Of a stretch of 26,645 nucleotides of DNA, positions 6,187-12,265 are shown piece by piece. A program made the position numbers and the translations under genes. The notes beneath the pieces are model-generated. The model did not search any database and was not told where the DNA came from. It worked only from the letters and a program-made list of their open reading frames with translations. This DNA comes from DATLTV01 sp035533375 (GTDB taxonomy: Bacteria; Patescibacteriota; Minisyncoccia; UBA6257; 2-01-FULL-56-20): positions 1 through 26,645 of the forward strand of contig DATLTV010000006.1 in assembly GCA_035533375.1 (NCBI GenBank). Reading direction: 5' to 3'. Numbering within the stretch: the first letter of the stretch is position 1; each line of letters opens with the position of its first letter.

Positions 6187-6708
6187 TTAGTTTGTTTTTT
6201 TCGACTTTTGATCCAACACGTAGAGGAAAGAGCGGATAGGGGCGGAAAGCATGCCGAGGAGCTGGCCAAGCAGGACTTCGCGCGGCGGCAGCTTGCCGAT
6301 GAAGACGATCTCCGCGGGTTCGATGAATTTCTTGTTCTTGATGTCGTACCCGCCGAGAATGTGCTTCACCCACACGTCTTTCGCACTGCCTTCGGGAACT
6401 TCGATCGAAGCGAAAAGCTTGTACACCGGACCGCTAACCTTCTCGGCATCGCCTTCCGAAAACACCGTGCCCACGGAAAGCTTGAATTGCTTCACGTCGA
6501 AATCGATCCCCTTTTCTTTGAGCAGGAGGTTTAGGAGGCGCTTTTTGATCACGAGGAAATTCGCGTTCACGGTTTTGAGCTGCTTCCTAAGTTCGCGAAG
6601 GTTCCGCGTCGGCAGGCTCGTGAAGTCGGTGAAGACCAAAACCTGCGACTTCGCGAGAAGCTCTTTTCCCTTCTTTAATTCCTCCTGTTTTTGCGCTTTT
6701 GTTTTCAT
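6187..6708 (-). CDS. rplJ: 50S ribosomal protein uL10
   Basis: A 173-residue protein that binds 23S rRNA and carries the L7/L12 dimers. The N-terminal domain shows KKGKELLAKSQVLVFTDF, LRELRKQLK and FLVIKKRLLNLLLKEK; the middle has GTVFSEGDAEKVSGPVYKLF; the C-terminal helix LLGMLSAPIRSFLYVLDQKSK is the L7/L12 docking site. The start MKTKAQKQEEL at 6708 is chosen because a longer frame would run through a terminator hairpin. First gene of the rplJ-rplL operon, preceded by an L10 leader. Confidence 0.96.
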   Translation of the reverse strand: MKTKAQKQEELKKGKELLAKSQVLVFTDFTSLPTRNLRELRKQLKTVNANFLVIKKRLLNLLLKEKGIDFDVKQFKLSVGTVFSEGDAEKVSGPVYKLFASIEVPEGSAKDVWVKHILGGYDIKNKKFIEPAEIVFIGKLPPREVLLGQLLGMLSAPIRSFLYVLDQKSKKTN

Positions 6709-6717
6709 GATTTTAAT

Positions 6718-6761
6718 AAAAAAACGGCCGCTCGGGCCGAAAATAATCAAAAAGTGATTAT
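6718..6761 (-). terminator. Attenuator-like terminator between L10 leader and rplJ
   Basis: In the transcript an 8-bp hairpin AATAATCA/TGATTATT (6761-6742) is followed by CGGCC-cgagc-GGCCG (6739-6725) and seven T residues (6724-6718), ending 9 nt before the rplJ ATG. A terminator here, after a ligand-binding leader, suggests transcription attenuation by L10(L12)4; an alternative is simple translational control. Confidence 0.65.
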
Positions 6762-6808
6762 TCCTCGGCTGGCCTTACGCCCTTTTCGGGCCGCCTGCTG
6801 TCTTTGGA
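6761..6808 (-). promoter_or_regulatory. L10 ribosomal-protein leader
   Basis: The transcript holds AAAGACAGCAGG (6805-6794), a GGCCCG...GGGC hairpin with GTAAGGCC, and CCAGCCGAGG closing the element. This matches the known bacterial L10 leader (AGACAGCAGG ... CUGCCGAGG, with a kink-turn), the autoregulatory site bound by uL10-bL12. Confidence 0.85.
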
Positions 6809-6819
6809 ATCTTGCATCC

Positions 6820-6848
6820 AGTGTATACGAGGACAAATACCCTGTCAA
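6820..6848 (-). promoter_or_regulatory. Promoter of rplJ-rplL
   Basis: TTGACA (6848-6843), 17-bp spacer, TACACT (6825-6820): a near-consensus sigma70 promoter. Start of transcription near 6813 gives a leader of about 105 nt that contains the whole L10 leader. Confidence 0.85.
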
Positions 6849-6962
6849 GGGCTCCGGTTTTCCATTCCCGAGGGACGGCGTCGTTCCCACTGGAACGCGC
6901 CTCGCGCTCGGCGCTCTTCGCGCCTGCGCGACGCCCTCGGGAACGGAAAACCTGCGCTGTAG
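6849..6962. repeat. Fold-back element F1 (GGTTTTC family)
   Basis: Arms 6856-6874 and 6934-6952 are 19-nt inverted repeats (GGTTTTCCATTCCCGAGGG) with one mismatch; the GC-rich centre is also partly self-complementary. The right end reads CTACAGCGCAGGTTTTC on the minus strand. It abuts the -35 box of the rplJ promoter. Related to F2 (10916-11013) and F3 (11049-11197). Confidence 0.85.
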
Positions 6963-7069
6963 AAAAAGCATGCGCCTGCGGAACGCTCCGTAAAGCCGCG
7001 AAAAATGATTGATCTTCAGGAGATTCCATGATATGTTTTCGAAAGCTGATCGCCCGGAATGGAGGAACT

Positions 7070-7336
7070 ATGCACCTCTCGTGGAAAGAAGCGCTCGGGT
7101 TTGTCGCGGCAGCGCTCACGACCAGCGCTTACGTTCCGGGGTTCATGAAAGTCTGGAAGATGAAACCCGCGCCCGCAATCGGAGTTTCCTTCGGGCAATA
7201 CGCGTGCGTAAGCGCGGGTATTTTCTGCTGGCTCGTCTACGGCATCGTGATCGGATCGCTATCGGTTATGCTTGCGAACATCCTCACGCTTCCGATCACC
7301 CTTTCGATCCTCTGGTACAAGAAAAAATACGGTTAG
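7070..7336 (+). CDS. SemiSWEET-like small sugar transporter (PQ-loop family)
   Basis: An 88-residue membrane protein with three hydrophobic spans (about 8-26, 40-60, 64-82), the size and layout of bacterial SemiSWEETs, which dimerise into a bidirectional sugar uniporter. Family landmarks are the early Tyr-Val-Pro (TSAYVPGFMKVWKMK), the proline that bends helix 1, followed by VSFGQYACVSAGIFCWLVYG. The ATG at 7070 is chosen because GGAGG lies 5 nt before it; an upstream frame from 7028 has no ribosome-binding site. A strong terminator follows 5 nt after the stop, so it is a single-gene unit. The transported sugar is unknown. Confidence 0.85.
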   Translation: MHLSWKEALGFVAAALTTSAYVPGFMKVWKMKPAPAIGVSFGQYACVSAGIFCWLVYGIVIGSLSVMLANILTLPITLSILWYKKKYG

Positions 7337-7341
7337 CGTTC

Positions 7342-7376
7342 AAAACGGCTGCTTCGTCGCGAAGCAGCCGTTTTTA
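7342..7376 (+). terminator. Terminator of the SemiSWEET gene
   Basis: A 15-bp stem (7342-7356 with 7360-7374), 3-nt loop, ending in TTTTTA. Confidence 0.92.
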
Positions 7377-7378
7377 TC

Positions 7379-7544
7379 TAGAGCATGTCCGGAAACCCCT
7401 TTCCGTCGCGAAACTTCAGATTTTCGAGCGAGAAGCATGAAATTTGACGACGGTGTAGCCAGCGGCTACTCCTAGGAGAATTTCATGCTTTGCAGCCGAA
7501 AATATGAAGTTGCAGCAGGAAAAGGGGTTTCCGAACATGCTCTA
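7379..7544. repeat. 166-bp fold-back element F4
   Basis: Nearly the whole length is self-complementary: outer arms 7379-7402 with 7521-7544 (24 nt, one mismatch), then CTTCAGATTTTCG against CGAAAATATGAAG (one mismatch), then AAGCATGAAATT (7433-7444) with 7479-7490, and an innermost hairpin GTAGCC-agc-GGCTAC (7455-7469). No protein is encoded. Confidence 0.92.
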
Positions 7545-7572
7545 TCCGCGGAAACGAAAGAACTCATGAGTT

Positions 7573-7701
7573 CTACTGCGAACCTGAACCGCTTGCAACG
7601 GGAACCGGCTGTCTCTGGCCGCCGAAAAATTGGGCGCCGACGAGCAACACGGCGATGGCGATGATCGCGATCACCCATTTCTTTTTGAAAAATTTTTTCA
7701 T
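7573..7701 (-). CDS. Small membrane-anchored peptide, possibly a truncated efflux adaptor
   Basis: A 42-residue ORF: a very basic start (MKKFFKKKWVIA), one hydrophobic span (IAIIAIAVLLVGAQFF) and a Gly/Pro/Ser-rich tail ending in a TAG stop at 7573. This is how the N-terminus of an RND/ABC efflux adaptor (HlyD/MacA family) usually looks, and such a gene often follows DUF5666-like proteins in this type of locus, but no adaptor body follows. Fold-back element F4 begins 29 nt beyond the stop, so the remainder may have been lost at that junction. It lies 41 nt after the DUF5666-like gene on the same strand. It may equally be a complete small membrane peptide. Confidence 0.5.
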   Translation of the reverse strand: MKKFFKKKWVIAIIAIAVLLVGAQFFGGQRQPVPVASGSGSQ

Positions 7702-7742
7702 TGGTTTTTATTTTGATAAATCCCGTTCGTATCTTCCTTTTT

Positions 7743-8213
7743 TTAATTATCGAGCACTCGCACGAGCCGCGCTTCGATCTGGCCCTGATCGTTCGGGTCG
7801 CCGATCACGAGCACCGAATCTCCTTCCTTGATATCGCTCACCCCGATCGCAATACGGTCCTTACGCACCACGGTCGAGGAAGAAATATATATGATCTTTT
7901 CGGTATTGTCGGGACTGCCGAGGACGATCATCCCACTCCCGGCATCGATGCTCAGCACCGATCCGGACGTCCCGTGAGCGGAAAAGAACTGCGGCGCGTC
8001 GAGCGACATGCCGGGCATCATACCGAACATCCCGGGCGGGCCGCTGCCGATGAAGATCCGCGCATAACTGTCACCCGATGCATACGAAAATCTCGCCTTC
8101 GAATATCCCACGAACACGCCCGCGGCGAAAGCGAGAAAAATGACCACCAGCGACCCCACGACGACAATCGCCCGCCTGAACGGTTTCGATTGGAGAAAAT
8201 GATTGATGTTCAC
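7743..8213 (-). CDS. Membrane-anchored protein with a DUF5666-like domain
   Basis: 156 residues: a short cytoplasmic start, a membrane span (about 14-35, AIVVVGSLVVIFLAFAAGVF), a Gly/Met/Pro-rich linker with GPPGMFGMMPGMS, then a small beta-rich domain of about 75 residues beginning SGSVLSIDAGSGMIVLGS and ending LVIGDPNDQGQIEARLVRVL. The pattern of a G-x-V start, a V/I-rich middle and DSVLVIGDPN resembles DUF5666 OB-like domains; the assignment is by eye. It follows the 8233-8649 membrane protein by 19 nt and is probably cotranscribed with it. Its role is unknown; in CPR genomes such proteins sit with ECF sigma factors and efflux systems. Confidence 0.65.
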   Translation of the reverse strand: MNINHFLQSKPFRRAIVVVGSLVVIFLAFAAGVFVGYSKARFSYASGDSYARIFIGSGPPGMFGMMPGMSLDAPQFFSAHGTSGSVLSIDAGSGMIVLGSPDNTEKIIYISSSTVVRKDRIAIGVSDIKEGDSVLVIGDPNDQGQIEARLVRVLDN

Positions 8214-8232
8214 CGGAGTTCGTCTGTAATTA

Positions 8233-8649
8233 CTATTTACTATTTACTATTTGCCAGCTGCGGACGATCGCGATATTTTTCGCCATATATTTGAGCGACG
8301 CGAGCAGCGCGAAAAGTGCTGCAAGGAAAAGAACGATGGACATGACGGGCAGTGATTCGAGGAAGAACATCGAAAAATCCTGCCAGTCCACGAGTATCGT
8401 CGCGGGGTCGGAGAAAACAAGCGAAAGGACGCGTACGAGCTCCGAGCCGAAAAGCGCTCCCTGGAGCACTATAATCGCCGAAGTGAATGCGGCGGCGGAA
8501 GCCCCGAGTGCGATCGAGAGATACACTGCCCGCCGCCACGCTGCGGCCAGCTGCTTTTCCGTTTTGATGCGACTCATAACGCGGCTAAAAAGCGCCCGCG
8601 GAGGGCGTACGGGCTTCGCGTAATCGATGTTTTGCTCCTCCTGCTCCAT
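8233..8649 (-). CDS. Membrane protein, probable sigma-factor partner
   Basis: 138 residues with a cytoplasmic N-terminal part of about 40 residues (MEQEEQNIDYAKPVRPPRAL), then three hydrophobic spans (about 43-64, 67-88 and 101-125). No zinc-binding HxxxCxxC motif of classical ZAS anti-sigma factors is present. Position between a DUF5666-like gene and (beyond an inserted cassette) the ECF sigma gene suggests an anti-sigma or sensor role, which is inference only. The ATG at 8649 is chosen because the acidic N-terminus looks like a natural start; an ATG at 8715 would add a basic 22-residue tail of unlikely composition. Confidence 0.65.
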   Translation of the reverse strand: MEQEEQNIDYAKPVRPPRALFSRVMSRIKTEKQLAAAWRRAVYLSIALGASAAAFTSAIIVLQGALFGSELVRVLSLVFSDPATILVDWQDFSMFFLESLPVMSIVLFLAALFALLASLKYMAKNIAIVRSWQIVNSK

Positions 8650-8763
8650 GTACCTACTACGACCGACCGGGGCGTTTCGGTGCCTTCTTCCGCCTTCCCG
8701 ATTTGGAACAACCATGCACGGGAGCAGACAATCTTCGAACGATGCTGGCGATGGGAAAATAAA

Positions 8764-8789
8764 AAGCGTCTCACGTAGGTGGGACGCTT
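8764..8789 (-). terminator. Terminator after the 8800-9072 gene
   Basis: An 11-bp stem AAGCGTCCCAC/GTGAGACGCTT (one G-T pair), 4-nt loop, followed on the minus strand by TTTTTATTTT. Confidence 0.88.
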
Positions 8790-8799
8790 ATGCGAGCAA

Positions 8800-9072
8800 C
8801 TAAATCGATCGAGTGGTTCGCTTGGGGCAAAAAACTGCTTTCAGGGCGAAATAGAAAGATGCGATAACGATTACGGCGCAACCCAAAAGTATCGTCACCA
8901 TGCCGAAGTACCGCACGATTTCAAAGGCGATGTCCGATATGTCCGGTCCACCGAACGCAGTGTAGTAATAACTACGGTTTTGTGCAAGTTCTGAGTGGAT
9001 AAAGTAAAAACCTCCGATTGTGAGTAGGCACAGAAGTGTCAGAGCGATTAAGCAAGCCAGCGTTTTTTTCAA
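8800..9072 (-). CDS. Small two-span membrane protein, unknown
   Basis: 90 residues with two hydrophobic segments (about 4-25 and 51-74) and a basic C-terminal tail (KAVFCPKRTTRSI). No family is recognised. A TTG start at 9072 is preferred because GAGG lies about 8 nt upstream and the product then starts MKKTLACLIALTLL, a natural export/insertion signal; an ATG at 9138 would add 22 polar residues. Its own terminator follows. It belongs to a cassette of three unrecognised genes (8760-10275) whose base composition looks lower in G+C than the flanks. Confidence 0.6.
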   Translation of the reverse strand: MKKTLACLIALTLLCLLTIGGFYFIHSELAQNRSYYYTAFGGPDISDIAFEIVRYFGMVTILLGCAVIVIASFYFALKAVFCPKRTTRSI

Positions 9073-9195
9073 CGCGTTATCCTCTTTTCTTCCGTTCAAA
9101 TCTTTATGCTGGTGAAAGTCTAGCGATTGTATATGCAAAAGTCAATTGCGCGCAGCGTGGACGATTTTCGAACGAAAATAGTATTGATAAAAGAA

Positions 9196-9223
9196 AAGGC
9201 GCAAAAGAAAAACTTTGCGCCTT
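9196..9223 (-). terminator. Terminator after the 9229-9699 gene
   Basis: A 10-bp stem AAGGCGCAAA/TTTGCGCCTT, 8-nt loop, followed on the minus strand by TTCTTTTAT; it starts 6 nt after the stop codon. Confidence 0.88.
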
Positions 9224-9228
9224 AGGGG

Positions 9229-9699
9229 TTATTCTTCCGGATGTTCTGCTTTGAAATCCTTGATTTCCTGTTCGGAAAGGCCGGAAAACCCGGGAGATTT
9301 GTTGTCGTCCGTCGCTGCGAAGGCGGCACCAGGAACTTGCGGGCAGGTAAATTCGATCATGAGCCCGTTTGCGGCGTCCATAAGGTATTCCGTGTTGCCG
9401 CAAGGAACAATGCCGTCTTTTACCTTGCCACCGTCCACGTAAAGAAGCAGGCGCTCGATCGCGAACATGATCGCGTTGCCATTTGCGCTCGTGCCCTTTC
9501 CTTTCCATTCAACAACGAGTTTGCGAAGTGAAACGGAAAGCTGTTTTCGGAATGGCTCAGTATACGTACCCGCGTAGTTCGACTTGTAATCGCCGTATTT
9601 GAAGCACGAAACGTCCATCCGGTTCGACATCCCCTGAAGGAAAACGAAATTCATCTGCTCAGTTATGGTCTTTACCGCGTACTCTTTTGCTTCGGGCAT
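9229..9699 (-). CDS. Hypothetical protein, 156 residues
   Basis: No family recognised. The sequence is soluble in character, with two Cys in the middle (IVPCGNTEYLMD and IEFTCPQVPG), an aromatic-rich N-terminal half (FKYGDYKSNYAGTYTEPF) and an acidic C-terminus (LSEQEIKDFKAEHPEE). No signal peptide or membrane span. The ATG at 9699 is chosen over a TTG 12 nt earlier because GGA stands about 8-10 nt upstream. A terminator follows directly. The upstream gene stops at 9783, leaving 83 nt without a clear promoter, so the two are possibly cotranscribed. Confidence 0.65.
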   Translation of the reverse strand: MPEAKEYAVKTITEQMNFVFLQGMSNRMDVSCFKYGDYKSNYAGTYTEPFRKQLSVSLRKLVVEWKGKGTSANGNAIMFAIERLLLYVDGGKVKDGIVPCGNTEYLMDAANGLMIEFTCPQVPGAAFAATDDNKSPGFSGLSEQEIKDFKAEHPEE

Positions 9700-9782
9700 C
9701 TGCTTATCCAAGGTTAGAGGTTAATCGATCGGCCAGCCCGTTGCCGGACACCTGCCGCGGGAAAAAATAGCGGAAAAATCGA

Positions 9783-10205
9783 TTATTGCGTTTCGGCTGC
9801 AGCTTCGAGCTTCTTCCATGCTCCGATCGCAAGGCATAATGCAAAAGGCATGTCGGTTAATCCCGCGCGGATGGTTTCCTGCCAGCCATCAAGTGTAATG
9901 ACTTCGAGCCGTTCATTGAGCGGGAGAGAATCGTTGCCGATAAAACTATTTCCCAGTTTCGCAGACAACTTCCCCAGCGCAAATTGTTCTTCGGGACTTA
10001 GTTTCGCGTTATAAGCCATGGCGATCTTCAATCCTTCGAGCTTTTCCATCGCTATTTTGTAATCCAACTCTTCCGCGCGCCGATCAGGATCGCGAGGATT
10101 GAGGCTGGCATATATGTCAAGCAATGGGAGATATTCTTCGTTGATCTCCTTCAATTTCCGCTGCAGTATGCGCCGCTCCGTTCTGTTTAAGCCAAGGATA
10201 CTCAT
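9783..10205 (-). CDS. Hypothetical helical protein, 140 residues
   Basis: No family recognised. The N-terminal half is strongly helical and charged (LNRTERRILQRKLKEINEEY, then DRRAEELDYKIAMEKLEGLK), resembling a coiled-coil or small regulatory protein; the C-terminal half is more hydrophobic and ends IGAWKKLEAAAETQ. GGAGGAGG stands 8 nt before the ATG at 10205, which is therefore preferred to the ATG at 10223 that overlaps the ribosome-binding site. A promoter lies just upstream. Part of the three-gene cassette downstream of the ECF sigma factor. Confidence 0.65.
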   Translation of the reverse strand: MSILGLNRTERRILQRKLKEINEEYLPLLDIYASLNPRDPDRRAEELDYKIAMEKLEGLKIAMAYNAKLSPEEQFALGKLSAKLGNSFIGNDSLPLNERLEVITLDGWQETIRAGLTDMPFALCLAIGAWKKLEAAAETQ

Positions 10206-10242
10206 CTGAACCGCCTCCTCCATCTCTCAAGAATCTAAAAAC

Positions 10243-10271
10243 AACATACACCTATCCTAAGTCGATTGCAA
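10243..10271 (-). promoter_or_regulatory. Promoter of the three-gene cassette
   Basis: TTGCAA (10271-10266), 17-bp spacer, TATGTT (10248-10243), followed about 30 nt later by GGAGGAGG and the ATG at 10205. Confidence 0.65.
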
Positions 10272-10287
10272 TTCTCAAATGTGCAGA

Positions 10288-10866
10288 CTAAGACTCGAAT
10301 CCTCCGTCGGGGACGTGCTTGCGAAGCGCGAGAAGCGCGCGGCGATAGCGGCTTTTCACGGTATTCAACGGCGCTTTCACGCGGCGCGCGATCTCCTGGA
10401 ACGTGAGGTCGTCATCGTGGCGCAGAGCGACGATCGTGCGATAATTCACGGGAAGCCGATCGAGCATGCGCGAGATTTTCTTGGCATGCTCTTTTTGTTC
10501 GATCGCGAACTGCACGGGCACGACGGAATCGGGGATGTTTTCCAGAAAATTCTCTTCGGTATCGGACTCGAACCGCGAAAACGGGATCTCCTCTTTGCGC
10601 TTCAGCCAGTCGAGCGCGGTATGTTTGGCGATCGTGAAGATCCACGACCGGAAACTGCGCTGCTCGTCGAACTTTTTCAAATTTTTCCACACCTTCACGA
10701 ACGTTTCCTGCGCGATATCGGACGCCTTGTCCGAATCTCCGGCATATTGCCGGGCAAAGCCGTAGATCTGCGGCAAATAACGCTTCACGAGCAATTCGAG
10801 CGACGCTTCGTCGCCCTTCCGATAACGCACCACCAGTTGTTCGTCGGATGCTTTATCGATCTCCAT
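10288..10866 (-). CDS. ECF-type RNA polymerase sigma factor
   Basis: A 192-residue sigma-70-family (RpoE-like) factor. Region 2 spans about 22-88, with the core-binding/-10 segment DIAQETFVKVWKNLKKFDEQ and RSWIFTIAKHTALDWLKRK; region 4 spans about 132-182, with LPVNYRTIVALRHDDDLTFQ and the recognition helix APLNTVKSRYRRALLAL. There is no region 3, as in ECF factors. The likely regulon partners, the membrane protein at 8233 and the DUF5666-like protein at 7743, are 1.6 kb downstream past an inserted cassette. The promoter places the transcription start on the ATG, so the mRNA is predicted to be leaderless. Confidence 0.93.
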   Translation of the reverse strand: MEIDKASDEQLVVRYRKGDEASLELLVKRYLPQIYGFARQYAGDSDKASDIAQETFVKVWKNLKKFDEQRSFRSWIFTIAKHTALDWLKRKEEIPFSRFESDTEENFLENIPDSVVPVQFAIEQKEHAKKISRMLDRLPVNYRTIVALRHDDDLTFQEIARRVKAPLNTVKSRYRRALLALRKHVPDGGFES

Positions 10867-10872
10867 GCGTGG

Positions 10873-10900
10873 ATTATACCATGCCGCTCCGAAAAATCAA
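10873..10900 (-). promoter_or_regulatory. Extended -10 promoter of the sigma gene (leaderless)
   Basis: TTGATT (10900-10895), 16-bp spacer, TGG-TATAAT (-10 at 10878-10873), then CCACGC and the ATG at 10866. The start of transcription is expected at or next to the A of the ATG. Confidence 0.8.
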
Positions 10901-10915
10901 TCGCATCTTCATGAA

Positions 10916-11013
10916 GAGCTCCGGTTTTTCGTTCTCGAGGGACAGCGTTGCCCGTGCTCGGGCGCGCCTCGCGCCTGCGCGACGCCCTCGAGAACGGAAA
11001 ACCTCCGCTCATA
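10916..11013. repeat. Fold-back element F2 (GGTTTTC family)
   Basis: Arms 10923-10941 and 10985-11003 are 19-nt inverted repeats (GGTTTTTCGTTCTCGAGGG) with one mismatch. The same architecture and inner sequence (GAGGGACrGCGTyG ... CCTGCGCGACGCCCTCG) as F1, with a shorter centre. It lies just upstream of the sigma-gene promoter. Confidence 0.85.
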
Positions 11014-11048
11014 TAAAAGGGTGCCGCGCGTAAACGCTTGAATTTTTC

Positions 11049-11197
11049 CTACAGCGGAGGTTTTCATTTGGAAAGGGGTTCTCGAAGCCGCGCGAGCTTG
11101 GAGTCCCGCCGCAGAGCGGGACTCGCGCGGCGAGAGAGCCCGCGCCGCCGCAGGAGCGGCGCGAGCCGTCCCTCTCCACATGAAAACCGAGTGCTTC
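11049..11197. repeat. Fold-back element F3 (GGTTTTC family, opposite orientation)
   Basis: Arms 11059-11077 (GGTTTTCATTTGGAAAGGG) and 11170-11188 pair with two mismatches. The left end CTACAGCGGAGGTTTTC matches the reverse complement of the F1 right end at 16 of 17 positions. The centre contains further hairpins such as GAGTCCCGC-cgcaga-GCGGGACTC. About 35 nt separate it from F2 and about 36 nt from the next gene; no protein is encoded between 10867 and 11233. Confidence 0.85.
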
Positions 11198-11233
11198 ACG
11201 CCAGCATCATTATCCGCTTTGTAAAAATAAAAT

Positions 11234-11719
11234 ATGAAAAAATACAAAGTCGGTTTCACCGCGGGAGCGTTCGATCTGTGCCACGCCGGGCACATGCTGA
11301 TGTTCAAGGATTGCAAGCGCGTGTGCGAATATTTGATCGTCGCGCTTCACACGGATCCTTCGCTCGAAGTCGAGTACCGCAAGCTCGCCAAAAACCAGAT
11401 CAAGAACCGCCCGGTGATGACCGTCGCGGAACGAATGGCGATCCTCGAAGGGATCAGGTATGTGGATGAAATCATCACCTACTCCACGGAAGCCGATCTG
11501 CGCCGCCTTCTCGAAACCACAAGATTCGACGTGCGCATCCTCGGATCGGACTGGAAAGGAAGGCAATACACCGGTTGGGAAATCCCGCATGTAGCTTATT
11601 TCCACGAGCGCAGCCATAACTATTCCACTTCCGATCTCCGGAGCCGCATCTACCAGGCGGAATTGGAACGGCTGGAGAGCATGTCCTCGAAGGCGGTGCC
11701 GGCGATGGAGAGATTCTAG
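11234..11719 (+). CDS. Cytidylyltransferase-family nucleotidyltransferase (TagD-like)
   Basis: A 161-residue enzyme of the adenylyl/cytidylyltransferase (cytidyltransferase-like) fold. The nucleotide-binding motif GAFDLCHAGHM is at about 12-22, with HAGH the HxGH signature; KNQIKNRPVMTVAERMAILEGIRYVDEII follows, as in glycerol-3-phosphate cytidylyltransferases, and the C-terminal YSTSDLRSRI corresponds to the ISTS-type loop. It would activate a phosphorylated polyol or sugar as a CDP or ADP derivative. Its place before the glucan cluster suggests a part in surface polymer or lipid-head synthesis, but it has its own upstream region. Substrate not determinable here. Confidence 0.85.
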   Translation: MKKYKVGFTAGAFDLCHAGHMLMFKDCKRVCEYLIVALHTDPSLEVEYRKLAKNQIKNRPVMTVAERMAILEGIRYVDEIITYSTEADLRRLLETTRFDVRILGSDWKGRQYTGWEIPHVAYFHERSHNYSTSDLRSRIYQAELERLESMSSKAVPAMERF

Positions 11720-11865
11720 CCGGGGCATAGCCAGGGTTAGCCGGGGCATAGCGCGTGAAATCCACGCAACAGGATTTCGTACGTTTAGTTTTTAATAAAT
11801 TATTAATTTTTTTGCCCAAGCCGAGCTCCGGCTGAACGGCGAAGCCGCTATGCCCGAACTTAACC
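11717..11865. repeat. Direct and inverted repeat block F5
   Basis: TAGCCGGGGCATAG occurs twice (11717-11730, 11738-11751), and a diverged inverted copy (GCCGCTATGCCCGAACTTAACC) is at 11844-11865, so the block can fold on itself. Between them is an AT-rich palindrome TTAATAA-A-TTATTAA followed by T7, which may serve as a terminator for the cytidylyltransferase gene. The TAG stop codon of that gene is the first base triplet of the first repeat. Confidence 0.65.
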
Positions 11866-11898
11866 TTCCTTTCATCCAACTGCCCGTAACTTCATGAG

Positions 11899-12234
11899 AT
11901 GGACACCAGATGGTTGCGTTTCGCTTTGATCGCCGCACTTCTTCCCGTGCTAAGCATGCTTTTCGCGAGCGCCACAACACACATCCTTGCGCAATCCAGG
12001 GCCGGCATGTCGAGCGCGACTTCATCGTCGTCCCAACTAAATCAGGCACCGGCAGCGAATCCGGCGGCGCCCGACCAGGATCTCCCCTCGCCTTACGTGT
12101 CGTTCGCCTCGCAAAGTTTTAACTCGGATACGACGATACTGCTCTTCGAGATAGCGGCGGCGCTCGCGGCCATCGGCATTTTATTCGCAAGCGGCCTCGC
12201 AGGAAAGATCTGGCATATGATCCGCAGGCAATAA
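11899..12234 (+). CDS. Small membrane protein at the head of the glucan cluster
   Basis: 111 residues with an N-terminal hydrophobic segment (about 7-30, possibly a signal anchor), a Ser/Ala/Pro-rich extracytoplasmic linker (about 34-68), a second span (about 79-101) and a short basic end (KIWHMIRRQ). No family is recognised. It precedes the GH8 gene by 31 nt on the same strand and is probably cotranscribed, so it may be a membrane accessory of the synthase, comparable only in position to small bcs accessory proteins. No strong ribosome-binding site is visible. Confidence 0.65.
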   Translation: MDTRWLRFALIAALLPVLSMLFASATTHILAQSRAGMSSATSSSSQLNQAPAANPAAPDQDLPSPYVSFASQSFNSDTTILLFEIAAALAAIGILFASGLAGKIWHMIRRQ

Positions 12235-12265
12235 TTCATCTTTACTTCAACAATAACCGCGTATC

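Noticed and set aside
11475..11879. Minus-strand frame over the repeat block after the cytidylyltransferase
   Set aside because: It crosses direct and inverted repeats, has no start signal and overlaps a firm gene.
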